Positions 40,732-48,397 of a stretch of DNA of 64,000 bases are shown piece by piece; within the stretch, counting starts at the first letter, position 1, and every line of letters begins with the position of its first letter. The translations under genes and the position numbers were made by a program. The DNA lies in contig NZ_CP134227.1 in NCBI RefSeq assembly GCF_031656915.1, positions 3,162,001 through 3,226,000 on the forward strand. The letters are read 5' to 3'. This DNA comes from Nocardioides marmorisolisilvae. Lineage in GTDB: Bacteria; Actinomycetota; Actinomycetes; Propionibacteriales; Nocardioidaceae. The notes under the pieces were generated by a model, which ran no database searches, was not told the origin of the DNA, and was given only the letters and a program-made list of their open reading frames with translations.

Positions 40732-40765
40732 CATCGGCCCGCCCCCGCGAAGGGACGGGCCGATG
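40732..40765. terminator. Terminator hairpin between purL and the antitoxin-like gene
   Basis: CATCGGCCCG (40732-40741) pairs perfectly with CGGGCCGATG (40756-40765) over a 14-nt loop. It lies between convergent genes and could serve both. Confidence 0.7.
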
Positions 40766-40773
40766 GCTGCAGG

Positions 40774-41178
40774 TCAGAGACCCTGCTGCTGACCGCCCTG
40801 CTGGTCGCCCTGCTGGTCGAATCCGCCGCCCTGCTGGTCGCCGGACTGGTCGCCCTGCTGGTCGAATCCGCCGCCCTGCTGGTCGTTGGACTGGTCGGCC
40901 TGCTGGTCGAATCCGCCGCCCTGCTGGTCGCTGGACTGGTCGCCCTGCTGGTCGCCGCCGGACTGGTCGGCCTGCTGGCCGCCGCCCTGCTCAGAGACGC
41001 CCAAGCGCTCCTCGACCATGTCGCCACCTTGCTGGATCTGGTCGCCGAAGCGACCACCCGTGGCACCGTCGAGTGCCTGCTCCGCCTTGTCCAGGCCCTC
41101 GCGGACCTGGTTGGGGTGCTCGCCGGCGAACTGCTCCGCCTTGTCGGCCAGCCCACCCAAATCTGACATGTCGGTCAT
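40774..41178 (-). CDS. Rv0909-type antitoxin-like protein with Gln/Asp/Gly repeat tail
   Basis: In this 134-aa protein, residues 1-60 match the Rv0909/MT0933 antitoxin family (LADKAEQFAGEHPNQVREGLD and DGATGGRFGDQIQQGGD). The rest is low complexity and contains three 15-residue repeats (DQSxDQQGGGFDQQG/A, residues 80-124). GGAAGGAG precedes the ATG. The usual SRPBCC toxin partner is not adjacent. The nearest SRPBCC gene is 6 kb away in an unrelated operon. Confidence 0.75.
   Translation of the reverse strand: MTDMSDLGGLADKAEQFAGEHPNQVREGLDKAEQALDGATGGRFGDQIQQGGDMVEERLGVSEQGGGQQADQSGGDQQGDQSSDQQGGGFDQQADQSNDQQGGGFDQQGDQSGDQQGGGFDQQGDQQGGQQQGL
40807..40941 (-). repeat. Three 45-bp tandem repeats inside the antitoxin-like gene
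   Basis: A 45-bp unit recurs three times with few changes, encoding 15 residues each. Partial degenerate copies flank it. A whole number of codons per unit means copy-number change would not shift the frame. Confidence 0.85.
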
Positions 41179-41464
41179 GTCGATCACTCCTTCCCGAGAT
41201 GTGATACTTCGCCAACTACGCAGGGTCGAAATGGTCACGCATGGCCCTCTACCGGGACGGCTGACCCGGCTGGTGAGCGGTGCGGGATCTGGCCGTTCCT
41301 GCCCGCGGCGGCCCCCGACCACGACACGGGGCCCGGCCACGGGAAGGGCGGCCGCCGTCGGCCGCTCGACGGTTTCCGGGCTCCGCACGATGGGTAGGAC
41401 TTGCCTGCCCAGTGGGTTGTGGGATGTTCTTGTCCTGGTTTGCTTGAGTTTCGGGGGTGTGTCG

Positions 41465-43297
41465 GTGGTTCGGCCGTCTGACTGGCAGGTGGTGTTCGGG
41501 TTCGGCGATCCGACACCGGGGGACCCGTACTCCATTCGCGCGGTGGCTCGTCGGTGGTCGGGGATCGCGGAGAGCGCGGGGTATGCGGAGACCCGGCTGC
41601 GGGGGCTGCTGGGCGACGAGGCATTCGCCAGCTGGATTGGGAAGGCGGGGGAGAAGTTCCGGTCGCGGTCCTCGGACCTGCCCGATCAGCTGCGCAAGAC
41701 CAAGGACTCCTACCACGACGCGTCAGGGGCGTTGTCGTGGTGGGCGGGTCAGTTGGAGTCGCACCAGGGCACGGCGGACCGGGCGTTGGTCCAGGGCAGG
41801 GCGGCGCGCGCAGACCTGTTGTCGGCGCAGCAGCAGCTGAGCTCGGCGTCCGGCTCGGTCTCGTCGGCGTCGCACGCAGGAGCGCTGAGCTTCCATGGCG
41901 ATCTGAGCTCGGACCTGGCCCCGACGCCGCAGCAGATCTCGGCCGCTCGGGGTCGGTTGGCCAGTGCGCAGGCGGCGGAGTCGCACGCGCAGGGTCTCGT
42001 CAACGATGCGCAGTCGCGGCTGGACGCCGCGCGACGGCTGGCAGTCGAGGCGGGTCATCTGCGTGAGTCCGACGGGCGTACGGCGGCGCAACGGTTGCAT
42101 GATGCGGCTGATGCGGGGATCAAGCCTCGTTCGTTCTGGGACAAGGTCGGGGATGCGATCGCCGACTCGTGGCACGTGGTGGTGGCGATCGCGAAGGTCG
42201 TCGTGGCGGTGCTCGGCGTCGTGGCGCTGATCATCGGTGGTCCGATCGCCTGGATCGTGTTCGCGGCCGCGTTGATCGTGTTGGCCGACACGTTGATGAA
42301 GTACGCCAACGGGCAGGCGTCGCTGTTCGACGTGGGGCTGGCCCTGCTCGGCTGCATTCCGGGCACCAAGGGGCTGACCACGCTCTCGGAGCTGTCCACG
42401 GCGTTCAAGGCCGGCGGCATGCTCGGCGCGGGCGCCCATCTGCTCGGCGCGGGCAAGACGGCGATCGTCGGTCTGGGTGCCGCCGTACGCAGCATCGGCC
42501 GGTCGGCCAACCTGATGCGCCAGGGCCTGGTGCCGGGCGTGCGGGCGGCGGTGTCGGTCCTGGGCCGGGAGCGAGCCTTCGTCCTCCCCGAGCTGAGGAC
42601 CTCGCTCACCGACGCGATCTCGGCCTTCCGCACCTCGATGCGCGACGGCAACAGCCTGGTGAAGGAGGCACGGTCGTGGCAGGGCAGTGGTGCATTCCCC
42701 GGCCGCGACACCTACGCACCGACGTTCCTGCCCAAGGGCACCGACCTCGAGGCCGGGTTCCCGGGCCTCTCCAACTATGCGACCGACGCCGGTACGGCGG
42801 CCGCCGCCAACCACGAGGCCTCGACCGTGTGGGAGGGGCTGCAGGTCGGCCCGATGCCCGCGGGGGGCGACATCCCGGCCGGCTACCGTGGGTCGATGGT
42901 GCAGCTGCACCTCAACTCCGACATGACGGTGGCTTCGGGGACGACCCTGGCCAACGCGCAGTACGGCGCCGGCGGCACCGTCCAGCACTTCTTCGACATC
43001 AAGAGCGCGATCGCCAACGGCGATGTGTCGGTGATCGATCATGCGGGCAGCCCGATCCACATCCCCGACGGGATGACACCGCAGGAAGTCAACGCGTTCC
43101 TCGCCTCCGAGATGAAGGGACATGGGCCCATCGCGTTGAACCACCCCACGCACATCAACCTCGGGATCGCCGATCAGTCCCAGATCGCGCACTACGACTT
43201 CCACCTGCCGCCCGACGAATGGGGCACCCGAAAGGACGTTCTCGACGTGCTCAAGCAGACTGGCTCCCTCATCGGCTCCGCGGGCACCTACCTCTGA
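41465..43297 (+). CDS. Type VII secretion polymorphic-toxin-like protein
   Basis: Residues 1-110 of this 610-aa protein look like the T7SS signal domain: DPYSIRAVARRWSGIAESAG, then SWIGKAGEKFR with a true W-x-G turn. A long Ala/Gln coiled region follows (about 110-215), then hydrophobic segments (about 236-277). A globular C-terminal region (about 390-610) carries several His (VQHFFD, IDHAGSPIHIP, LNHPTHIN, AHYDFHLP). I do not recognise that end; it may be the toxin. GTG 41465 follows GGGGG. T/G-rich third positions in the 5' half suggest transfer. The stop overlaps the next start. Confidence 0.65.
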   Translation: MVRPSDWQVVFGFGDPTPGDPYSIRAVARRWSGIAESAGYAETRLRGLLGDEAFASWIGKAGEKFRSRSSDLPDQLRKTKDSYHDASGALSWWAGQLESHQGTADRALVQGRAARADLLSAQQQLSSASGSVSSASHAGALSFHGDLSSDLAPTPQQISAARGRLASAQAAESHAQGLVNDAQSRLDAARRLAVEAGHLRESDGRTAAQRLHDAADAGIKPRSFWDKVGDAIADSWHVVVAIAKVVVAVLGVVALIIGGPIAWIVFAAALIVLADTLMKYANGQASLFDVGLALLGCIPGTKGLTTLSELSTAFKAGGMLGAGAHLLGAGKTAIVGLGAAVRSIGRSANLMRQGLVPGVRAAVSVLGRERAFVLPELRTSLTDAISAFRTSMRDGNSLVKEARSWQGSGAFPGRDTYAPTFLPKGTDLEAGFPGLSNYATDAGTAAAANHEASTVWEGLQVGPMPAGGDIPAGYRGSMVQLHLNSDMTVASGTTLANAQYGAGGTVQHFFDIKSAIANGDVSVIDHAGSPIHIPDGMTPQEVNAFLASEMKGHGPIALNHPTHINLGIADQSQIAHYDFHLPPDEWGTRKDVLDVLKQTGSLIGSAGTYL

Positions 43298-43950
43298 TGG
43301 CGGCGCCGTTCCCCACCAGGTGGGACTTCATCCTGGCCACCGTGCTGATCGGGGTGAACCGCACCGACGGCACCTTCTACTCCGTGCCCGGCACGGGTGG
43401 GGAGCCCACCGTCGGGGTGTTCACCACCGAGGAGGCCGCGCTCAGCGCGCCGGACGAGACCTTCGACAAGCAGGCCATCGCGGTCAGCCGGCTGCTCGCC
43501 ATGCTGCCCGCGGGCATCGGTGTCACGGTCAACCCGGGGTCGCCGGGCGGCGATGCGGGCGAGTCCATGCACGTCGACCCGAGGATGGTCCAGGGTCTCA
43601 GGGCGATCCTGCCGCCCCTCCCGGCCGGGACGAGCCTGGAGTTCAGGCCGTGGCTCGCGCTCCCGGCCGAGGTCGGTTCGGCGGTGCGCGACGCCGTCTC
43701 CGGCGTCCCGGGCATCCGCGCGGTGTGGGCCCTGACCTACACCATCGACGACAGCCCGCACCTGGGCCTGTTCGCGTACGACGCCGACGACGCCGACTCC
43801 GCGACCGTGGACGCCATCGCGCAGGCGCTCGACGCGACCGCCGACCTGGCGAGGCTCGACGTGGCGAGCGTGCAGATCGTCGGCTATGCCGACCTGCCCG
43901 ACGACGTGCGTGATCGGTTCGCCACCACCTCCCAGGTGTTCGCCGCCTGA
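43297..43950 (+). CDS. SseB-like protein, candidate immunity protein
   Basis: This 217-aa soluble protein has a first half resembling the SseB N-terminal domain: PTVGVFTTEEAALSA, ISRLLAMLPAGIGVTVNPGS and a following VDPRMVQGLR helix. The second half fits the SseB C-terminal pattern (FRPWLALPAEVGSAV, AVWALTYTIDD). SseB-like proteins are common beside polymorphic toxins. The ATG overlaps the stop of the toxin-like gene (TGATG), so immunity is a reasonable but untested role. Confidence 0.6.
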   Translation: MAAPFPTRWDFILATVLIGVNRTDGTFYSVPGTGGEPTVGVFTTEEAALSAPDETFDKQAIAVSRLLAMLPAGIGVTVNPGSPGGDAGESMHVDPRMVQGLRAILPPLPAGTSLEFRPWLALPAEVGSAVRDAVSGVPGIRAVWALTYTIDDSPHLGLFAYDADDADSATVDAIAQALDATADLARLDVASVQIVGYADLPDDVRDRFATTSQVFAA

Positions 43951-43978
43951 GCGCCCCGAGAGCGCGGAGGGGTCGACG

Positions 43979-44983
43979 ATGGTGACGGTCGCTGAGCGTG
44001 GTGGTCCGCTGGGAGTGATCCAGCCGGTCGTCGACGCCTGGCAGGCGCGCGGCGAGCTGCTCAAGGTGATCTACAACGACGGCCGAGGCGACCCCGCAGA
44101 GGTCTGGCTCCGCGGGTGGCCCGACCGCGATGCCGTCGACGCGGAGTTCGACGTCGGCCCGCTGCTGGAATGGGTGGTGGACGCGCAGGGTCACTGGTGC
44201 CTGGTCGACAAGACCACCGGCACCCGGACGACCACGACCCTGGACGCGGTCGGTCCCGTGGGAGGACCGTGGTCGGCGGGCACTGAGCGCACGCGCGTCG
44301 GCTACGCCGACCTGCATCCCCCGCTGGCCGCGTCCTCGTGGCAGGCACCGGAGCCCGACGTCGAGCTCGGCCGGTTGGCCGGCGAGATCCACGAGGGGGA
44401 CGGCGAGCAGCGGTTCGTGTCGCTGGCGGACGGCGTGACGGCCGCGCACCTGCGAGAGCGGGTGCACGAGGTGCTCACGGCGGTCCTGCCGGCGCTCGCT
44501 GCGGGTACTCCGCCCGAGGAGGCGACACGACTGCTGCCGGGTTGGTTCCGGGACGCGTGCGCCGCGCCGTACGTCGCCGGCACGTCGCCGTTGGCGGGCC
44601 AGCTGTTCACCGATGCCCAGTCGGCGCACGTCGGTCGGTGGGCGCTGAGCTGGACCCCCGAGCGCTGGCTGCTCGCGATGTCACCGGCCGAGCGCACCTG
44701 GGCGTGGGTGGGCAGTCTCGCTGTGTCGCCCTCCGTGATCGAGCTGTGGTTCGAGAGGCGTGCGCGTGGCGCGCCGATCGGCTCACTGAAGTGGCTGCTG
44801 CACGCATGTGGTGCTCGCGAGTGCGTGGCCCCGCCCTACCCGGTCGACCAGCGAGGACGGCGGATCGAGCCTGCCGCGGCGACGCCGCCCGCCTCCCAGC
44901 AACCTCGGCCGGGGCCCGCGTCGGGGCCGCGGGCGAGCGGGTGGAAGCGGTTCGTGGGGCAGTTCCGTCGGCCCCCGGGCTGA
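43979..44983 (+). CDS. Hypothetical protein downstream of the toxin-like gene
   Basis: This 334-aa soluble protein is of unknown family. It is Trp-rich (GHWCLVDK, WSAGTERT, WALSWTPERWLLAMSPAERTWAW). A Pro/Ala-rich, positively charged tail (residues 290-334) ends RPPG. GGAGGGG six bases before ATG 43979 supports the start. It follows the SseB-like gene by 28 bp and is probably in the same transcript. No motif indicates a reaction. Confidence 0.5.
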   Translation: MVTVAERGGPLGVIQPVVDAWQARGELLKVIYNDGRGDPAEVWLRGWPDRDAVDAEFDVGPLLEWVVDAQGHWCLVDKTTGTRTTTTLDAVGPVGGPWSAGTERTRVGYADLHPPLAASSWQAPEPDVELGRLAGEIHEGDGEQRFVSLADGVTAAHLRERVHEVLTAVLPALAAGTPPEEATRLLPGWFRDACAAPYVAGTSPLAGQLFTDAQSAHVGRWALSWTPERWLLAMSPAERTWAWVGSLAVSPSVIELWFERRARGAPIGSLKWLLHACGARECVAPPYPVDQRGRRIEPAAATPPASQQPRPGPASGPRASGWKRFVGQFRRPPG

Positions 44984-45000
44984 CGTCACCCGATACCGGC

Positions 45001-46269
45001 TCAGGGCACGCCTGCGAGAGGGCGCTGGACCTGCTCCACCTGCTGCCACTTCGCGGGGCGCGGGATCGAACGCACCGACCGGGCGAGCGTCGGGATCAGG
45101 GCGACCAGCGCGGTCAGCGCGGTGAGGGCGAACACCGCGTCGCGACCCCCGAAGCCGGCGAGGAGTACGCCGGCCAGGACCGGTGCCAGCGGCATCGACA
45201 CCATCGACACGAACTGCATCGCCGACTGGACCCGGCCGACCAGGTCCGCAGGCGTGACCGCCATCCGGTAGGAGCCGACTCCCGCGTTGCCGGCGGGATT
45301 GAGGAAGATCCCGACAGAGGCGGCGAGCGCCATCACCGCCGGGTTGTTCCAGAGTGCCAGCGGGACCGACAGCGGCACGAAGCTCCAGGCGACTGCCACC
45401 GTGAGTCGGCCGGTCGGCAGCCGGTCGATCAGCCGAGGAGCGGCGAGGGCGCCCAGGATCCCGCAGCCGCCGATCGCCGTCTCGACGAGGCCGATCTGCC
45501 AGGCGGGGAAGCCTGCGGTGACCAGCCGGAGCAGGGCGACGAAGAAGAGCGCGTTGACGGTGAGGTTGATCAGCGGCGACCAGATCAGCAGCACGCGGAA
45601 GAACGGGCGCGACCACGTGTAGCGGATGCCGTCGCCGAGGTCGCGCATCGGCCGGCCGGCTCCGGCCCCGAGTGCCCGTGGCTCGGGGGACAGGTCCGCG
45701 CGGACCCGGCCGAGCAGCAGCCAGCCTGCGGCATAGGTCAGCGCATCGGCGAGGAACGGTGCCCATCGCGCCACGCCGAGCAGCGCGCCGCCGACCGGGC
45801 CACCGAGCAGACCGGCCACATGCTGACGGGCCTGCTGCTGGCTGAGTGCGGTGGGCAGCTCCTCGGTGGCGACGACCGTGCGGATCGCCGAGCTCTCCGA
45901 CGGTCCGAACATCCCGCTCGCCAGGCCGCTGACCAGCGCCACCACGAGCAGGTGCGGCATCGTGAGCGCGCCGAGGAGCCCGGCTGCCACGACCGAGCCC
46001 TGCAAGAGCAGACCAGCGAGCAGGGAGAGCCGCATCAGCCGGAGTCGGTGCCACCGGTCGGCCAGCACTCCCGCCGGTAGCAGCGCGAGCACCATGCCCC
46101 CGAGCTGGACGGCCTCGGCCGTGGCCGCCCAGAACGTCGACCGGGTCATCGCGAAGGTCACCAGAGGCATCGCGAAGGCGCTCACCCTGGTGCCGAGCTC
46201 CGAGGCCGTCGCACCGACCCACAGCGCGGTGAAGTCGCGGTTCCGGGAGAGCTGGCGGAAGGTCGTCAC
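45001..46269 (-). CDS. MFS exporter (DHA3/MFS_3 type)
   Basis: This 422-aa membrane transporter resembles macrolide-efflux-like MFS proteins. It has about 12 segments, the first helices read FTALWVGATASELGTRVSAFAMPL, and motif A appears as LPAGVLADRWHRLRLM. The GTG start lies six bases after TAGAGT on the minus strand. It is divergent to an ArsR-like regulator across a 36-bp palindrome, so expression is probably induced by its substrate. The substrate is unknown. Confidence 0.88.
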   Translation of the reverse strand: MTTFRQLSRNRDFTALWVGATASELGTRVSAFAMPLVTFAMTRSTFWAATAEAVQLGGMVLALLPAGVLADRWHRLRLMRLSLLAGLLLQGSVVAAGLLGALTMPHLLVVALVSGLASGMFGPSESSAIRTVVATEELPTALSQQQARQHVAGLLGGPVGGALLGVARWAPFLADALTYAAGWLLLGRVRADLSPEPRALGAGAGRPMRDLGDGIRYTWSRPFFRVLLIWSPLINLTVNALFFVALLRLVTAGFPAWQIGLVETAIGGCGILGALAAPRLIDRLPTGRLTVAVAWSFVPLSVPLALWNNPAVMALAASVGIFLNPAGNAGVGSYRMAVTPADLVGRVQSAMQFVSMVSMPLAPVLAGVLLAGFGGRDAVFALTALTALVALIPTLARSVRSIPRPAKWQQVEQVQRPLAGVP

Positions 46270-46275
46270 CGCAGC

Positions 46276-46281
46276 ACTCTA
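46276..46281 (-). promoter_or_regulatory. -10 box, leaderless MFS gene
   Basis: TAGAGT, GCTGCG, then GTG 46269 on the minus strand. It lies 9 bp from the edge of the palindrome. Confidence 0.6.
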
Positions 46282-46290
46282 GATCCCGCA

Positions 46291-46326
46291 CCATTCCTTG
46301 CGCAATAGTTATTGCGCAAGGAATGG
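46291..46326. promoter_or_regulatory. 36-bp perfect palindromic operator
   Basis: A 17-bp arm starting CCATTCCTTGCGCAATA is repeated in exact inverted form after two central bases (GT, 46308-46309). It fills the space between the two divergent -10 boxes, covering both -35 regions. It is the obvious binding site of the ArsR-like protein encoded at 46353. Confidence 0.9.
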
Positions 46327-46340
46327 CGGGCGCTTCCGGC

Positions 46341-46346
46341 TACAGT
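46341..46346 (+). promoter_or_regulatory. -10 box, leaderless arsR-like gene
   Basis: TACAGT, GTCCGC, then GTG 46353. The upstream ATG 46323 would overlap the palindrome and the box. Confidence 0.6.
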
Positions 46347-46352
46347 GTCCGC

Positions 46353-46952
46353 GTGGCAGGCGAGACGACCGGGACCCCGATCGGTGACCCCACCGTGCTG
46401 CGCGCCATCGCGCACCCGGTGCGCAACCGGGTGCTCGCCGAGCTGTACGCCGCCGGGCCGATGCGGGCCGCCGACGTTGCCGAGGCGATCGACGTACCGG
46501 CCAACCAGGCCTCCTTCCACCTGCGCCAGCTCGCCAAGTACGGCCTCGTCGAGGAGGCCCCCGAGCTGGCCCGCGACGGTCGGGATCGAGTCTGGCGACC
46601 CGTCCACGAGCACGGGCTGAACGTCTCCCTCGACAACCTGGAGCAGGCGCCCGGGGGTCGAGCCGCGGTCACGGTGTTCCGACGCCAGTCGATCGCGCAC
46701 GCTCAGGAGTTCGTCGCCCGGGCCTTCGCGAGCAGCGGCGGCCCGGATCGGCACGTGATGATCAGTGACAGCTCGGTCCGGCTCACCGTGGACGAGGCGC
46801 GCCAGCTGGGCGCGGAGCTCGCCGAGCTGGTCGAGGGCTGGCGCGGGCGCACCCAAGGAGCCTCGACGGGCGAGCGGCGCACCTACGAGTTCATCGCGAT
46901 CCTGCAGCCGGCGGACCCCGATCCGGAGGATCCGTCCGATGCTCGGGCCTGA
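46353..46952 (+). CDS. ArsR-like helix-turn-helix regulator
   Basis: This 199-aa DNA-binding protein has an N-terminal winged helix (VLRAIAHPVRNRVLAELYAAGP, then ADVAEAIDVPANQASFHLRQLAKYGLV) typical of HTH_20/ArsR-type repressors. The C-terminal 110 residues form a sensor or dimer domain lacking metal-binding Cys. Divergent placement and the palindrome indicate control of the MFS exporter and of itself. Its 3' end overlaps the next gene by 14 bp. Confidence 0.85.
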   Translation: MAGETTGTPIGDPTVLRAIAHPVRNRVLAELYAAGPMRAADVAEAIDVPANQASFHLRQLAKYGLVEEAPELARDGRDRVWRPVHEHGLNVSLDNLEQAPGGRAAVTVFRRQSIAHAQEFVARAFASSGGPDRHVMISDSSVRLTVDEARQLGAELAELVEGWRGRTQGASTGERRTYEFIAILQPADPDPEDPSDARA

Positions 46953-47961
46953 CCTGCCGCCCACCACGCTCGGGCTGTTGTTGCGCCCCGTCACGGTCGC
47001 GGTCAACCGGGACAGCGGCGACCTGTTGTGCGGGACGGGCGCCGGCGGCGAGACGCTGCTGCACCTGTGGACCGCCCCGGAGCTGGTGATGGCAGTTCCC
47101 GACGGGTTCGTCACCCGCTCGGCTCGCGCCGTCGACGTGGTGGCCGAGCTCATCGACGGCATGGCCGTCGTGGTCGACGCCGGGACGTCCCGCGCGGTGT
47201 ACTTCTCGCCGGCCAACGCGATGCGACTGCGCCGCTGTGCCACCGCTCTGCGCTCCGGCGAGATCGGTGTCTGGAGGTCGCCGCCCGACGCGGTCGTCAA
47301 GGCTGTTCGCGCCGTCGCGCAGGCACAGGCTCAGGTCGAGCGGGTGTGGCTGATGGCGGCGAGCGGTCATGGCGCGCAGCCCTGCGTCTTCGTGGTGTAC
47401 GACGCGGCCACCGGGACGCTCCGCCGCGCCACGGACCGCGCGCCGGTCGACCGGGAGCTCGCGGGTGCGATCGGCAAGGTCGGCACTCCCGAGCAGCTGG
47501 GCCTGGCCGTCCTGGAGGTCGGTGCGCTCGCGGTTCAGCCTCGGATGGTCACCGTCGCCCTGTCCGGGCTGCCACCGCTGTTCGAGCGCAGCCCGACCGT
47601 CCCGGACTCTCCGGCGATGGTGGACTGCACGGCCGACGACTTCGCGCCGGTGCTGCTCGTCGAGAAGGCCGGTCGGGGCAATGGTCGTGCCCAGGCATGG
47701 ACCGGCGACCCGGACGGTGCGCCGTCCGCGCCGTACCCGCTCGACGTGGAGGCGATCCGCGCCGAGTTCGACCTGCCCGGGTGCATCGTCGTGCACACCT
47801 GGCCTGATGGCGGCAACGCGATGTGGTGCACCCGGACCCGGGTCGGAATCTCCGGAGACCCCGGGCGAAGGGGCCGCCTCGAACGGCTGATGCTGCGCAA
47901 CTGGTGGAAGCGCTGGGAGAGGAAGCCTCGGGAGCGGCAGGTCTTCGCGCACCGGAGCTGA
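46939..47961 (+). CDS. Hypothetical protein
   Basis: This 340-aa soluble protein is not recognised. It begins with a Leu-rich stretch (TLGLLLRPVTVAVNRDSGDLL) and alternates strands and helices with no cofactor motif. The tail is strongly basic (RLMLRNWWKRWERKPRERQ). Early residues loosely recall SseB-like proteins. GGAGGA eight bases before ATG 46939 and a 14-bp overlap with the regulator gene suggest that they are co-transcribed. Confidence 0.5.
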   Translation: MLGPDLPPTTLGLLLRPVTVAVNRDSGDLLCGTGAGGETLLHLWTAPELVMAVPDGFVTRSARAVDVVAELIDGMAVVVDAGTSRAVYFSPANAMRLRRCATALRSGEIGVWRSPPDAVVKAVRAVAQAQAQVERVWLMAASGHGAQPCVFVVYDAATGTLRRATDRAPVDRELAGAIGKVGTPEQLGLAVLEVGALAVQPRMVTVALSGLPPLFERSPTVPDSPAMVDCTADDFAPVLLVEKAGRGNGRAQAWTGDPDGAPSAPYPLDVEAIRAEFDLPGCIVVHTWPDGGNAMWCTRTRVGISGDPGRRGRLERLMLRNWWKRWERKPRERQVFAHRS

Positions 47962-48037
47962 TCCCCAGCGGGTCCGCCGGCCGGCAACCCACCCTCCTGA
48001 CGGAGAATGGCGCCATGGAGGAGTTCGGAGGTGACCG

Positions 48038-48397
48038 GTGCCGCGTCGCCTGACTCCGCTGTCTGCCGAGCCGCTGGCCCGGGCGGTCGCCGACCGGGAC
48101 CTGCGGCTGCTCACCAAGCACTACCTGGCGCTGCTCCAACAGCGGGCGCCCGGCAACTCCGTCGAGGTGCGGGTGCCGCCGTACGCCGCGGTCCAGGTGG
48201 TGCCCGGGGTCCGGCACACCCGCGGCACCCCACCGGCCGTCGTCGAGACCGACGCGCAGACCTGGCTGGCCCTGGCCCGGGGCGAGCTTGACTGGGCCGA
48301 GGCGCTGCACGTCGGTCGGATCAGCGCGAGTGGGGAGCGGACCGACCTGTCCGGCTACCTGCCGTTGGACGAACCGCTCAGCGACCCACCAGCCTGA
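48038..48397 (+). CDS. Sterol-carrier-like (SCP_3) family protein
   Basis: This 119-aa protein matches the actinobacterial sterol-carrier family usually found near purF. The core reads VEVRVPPYAAVQVVPG, RHTRGTPPAVVETDAQTWLAL and ARGELDWAEALHVGRISASG. It probably binds a hydrophobic ligand; no enzymatic role is seen. GGAGGTGA before GTG 48038 fixes the start. The last 20 bp overlap the convergent chloride-channel gene. Confidence 0.78.
   Translation: MPRRLTPLSAEPLARAVADRDLRLLTKHYLALLQQRAPGNSVEVRVPPYAAVQVVPGVRHTRGTPPAVVETDAQTWLALARGELDWAEALHVGRISASGERTDLSGYLPLDEPLSDPPA

Noticed and set aside
40684-41166. Plus-strand frame rich in Leu/Val/Ala repeats
   Set aside because: It is the reverse complement of the Gln/Asp/Gly repeats in the minus-strand antitoxin-like gene, which has a family domain, a ribosome site and a terminator; the plus frame has none.
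41179-41464. Small gene in the gap before the toxin-like gene
   Set aside because: Frames on both strands lack ribosome sites and recognisable sequence; the gap is better read as promoter region.
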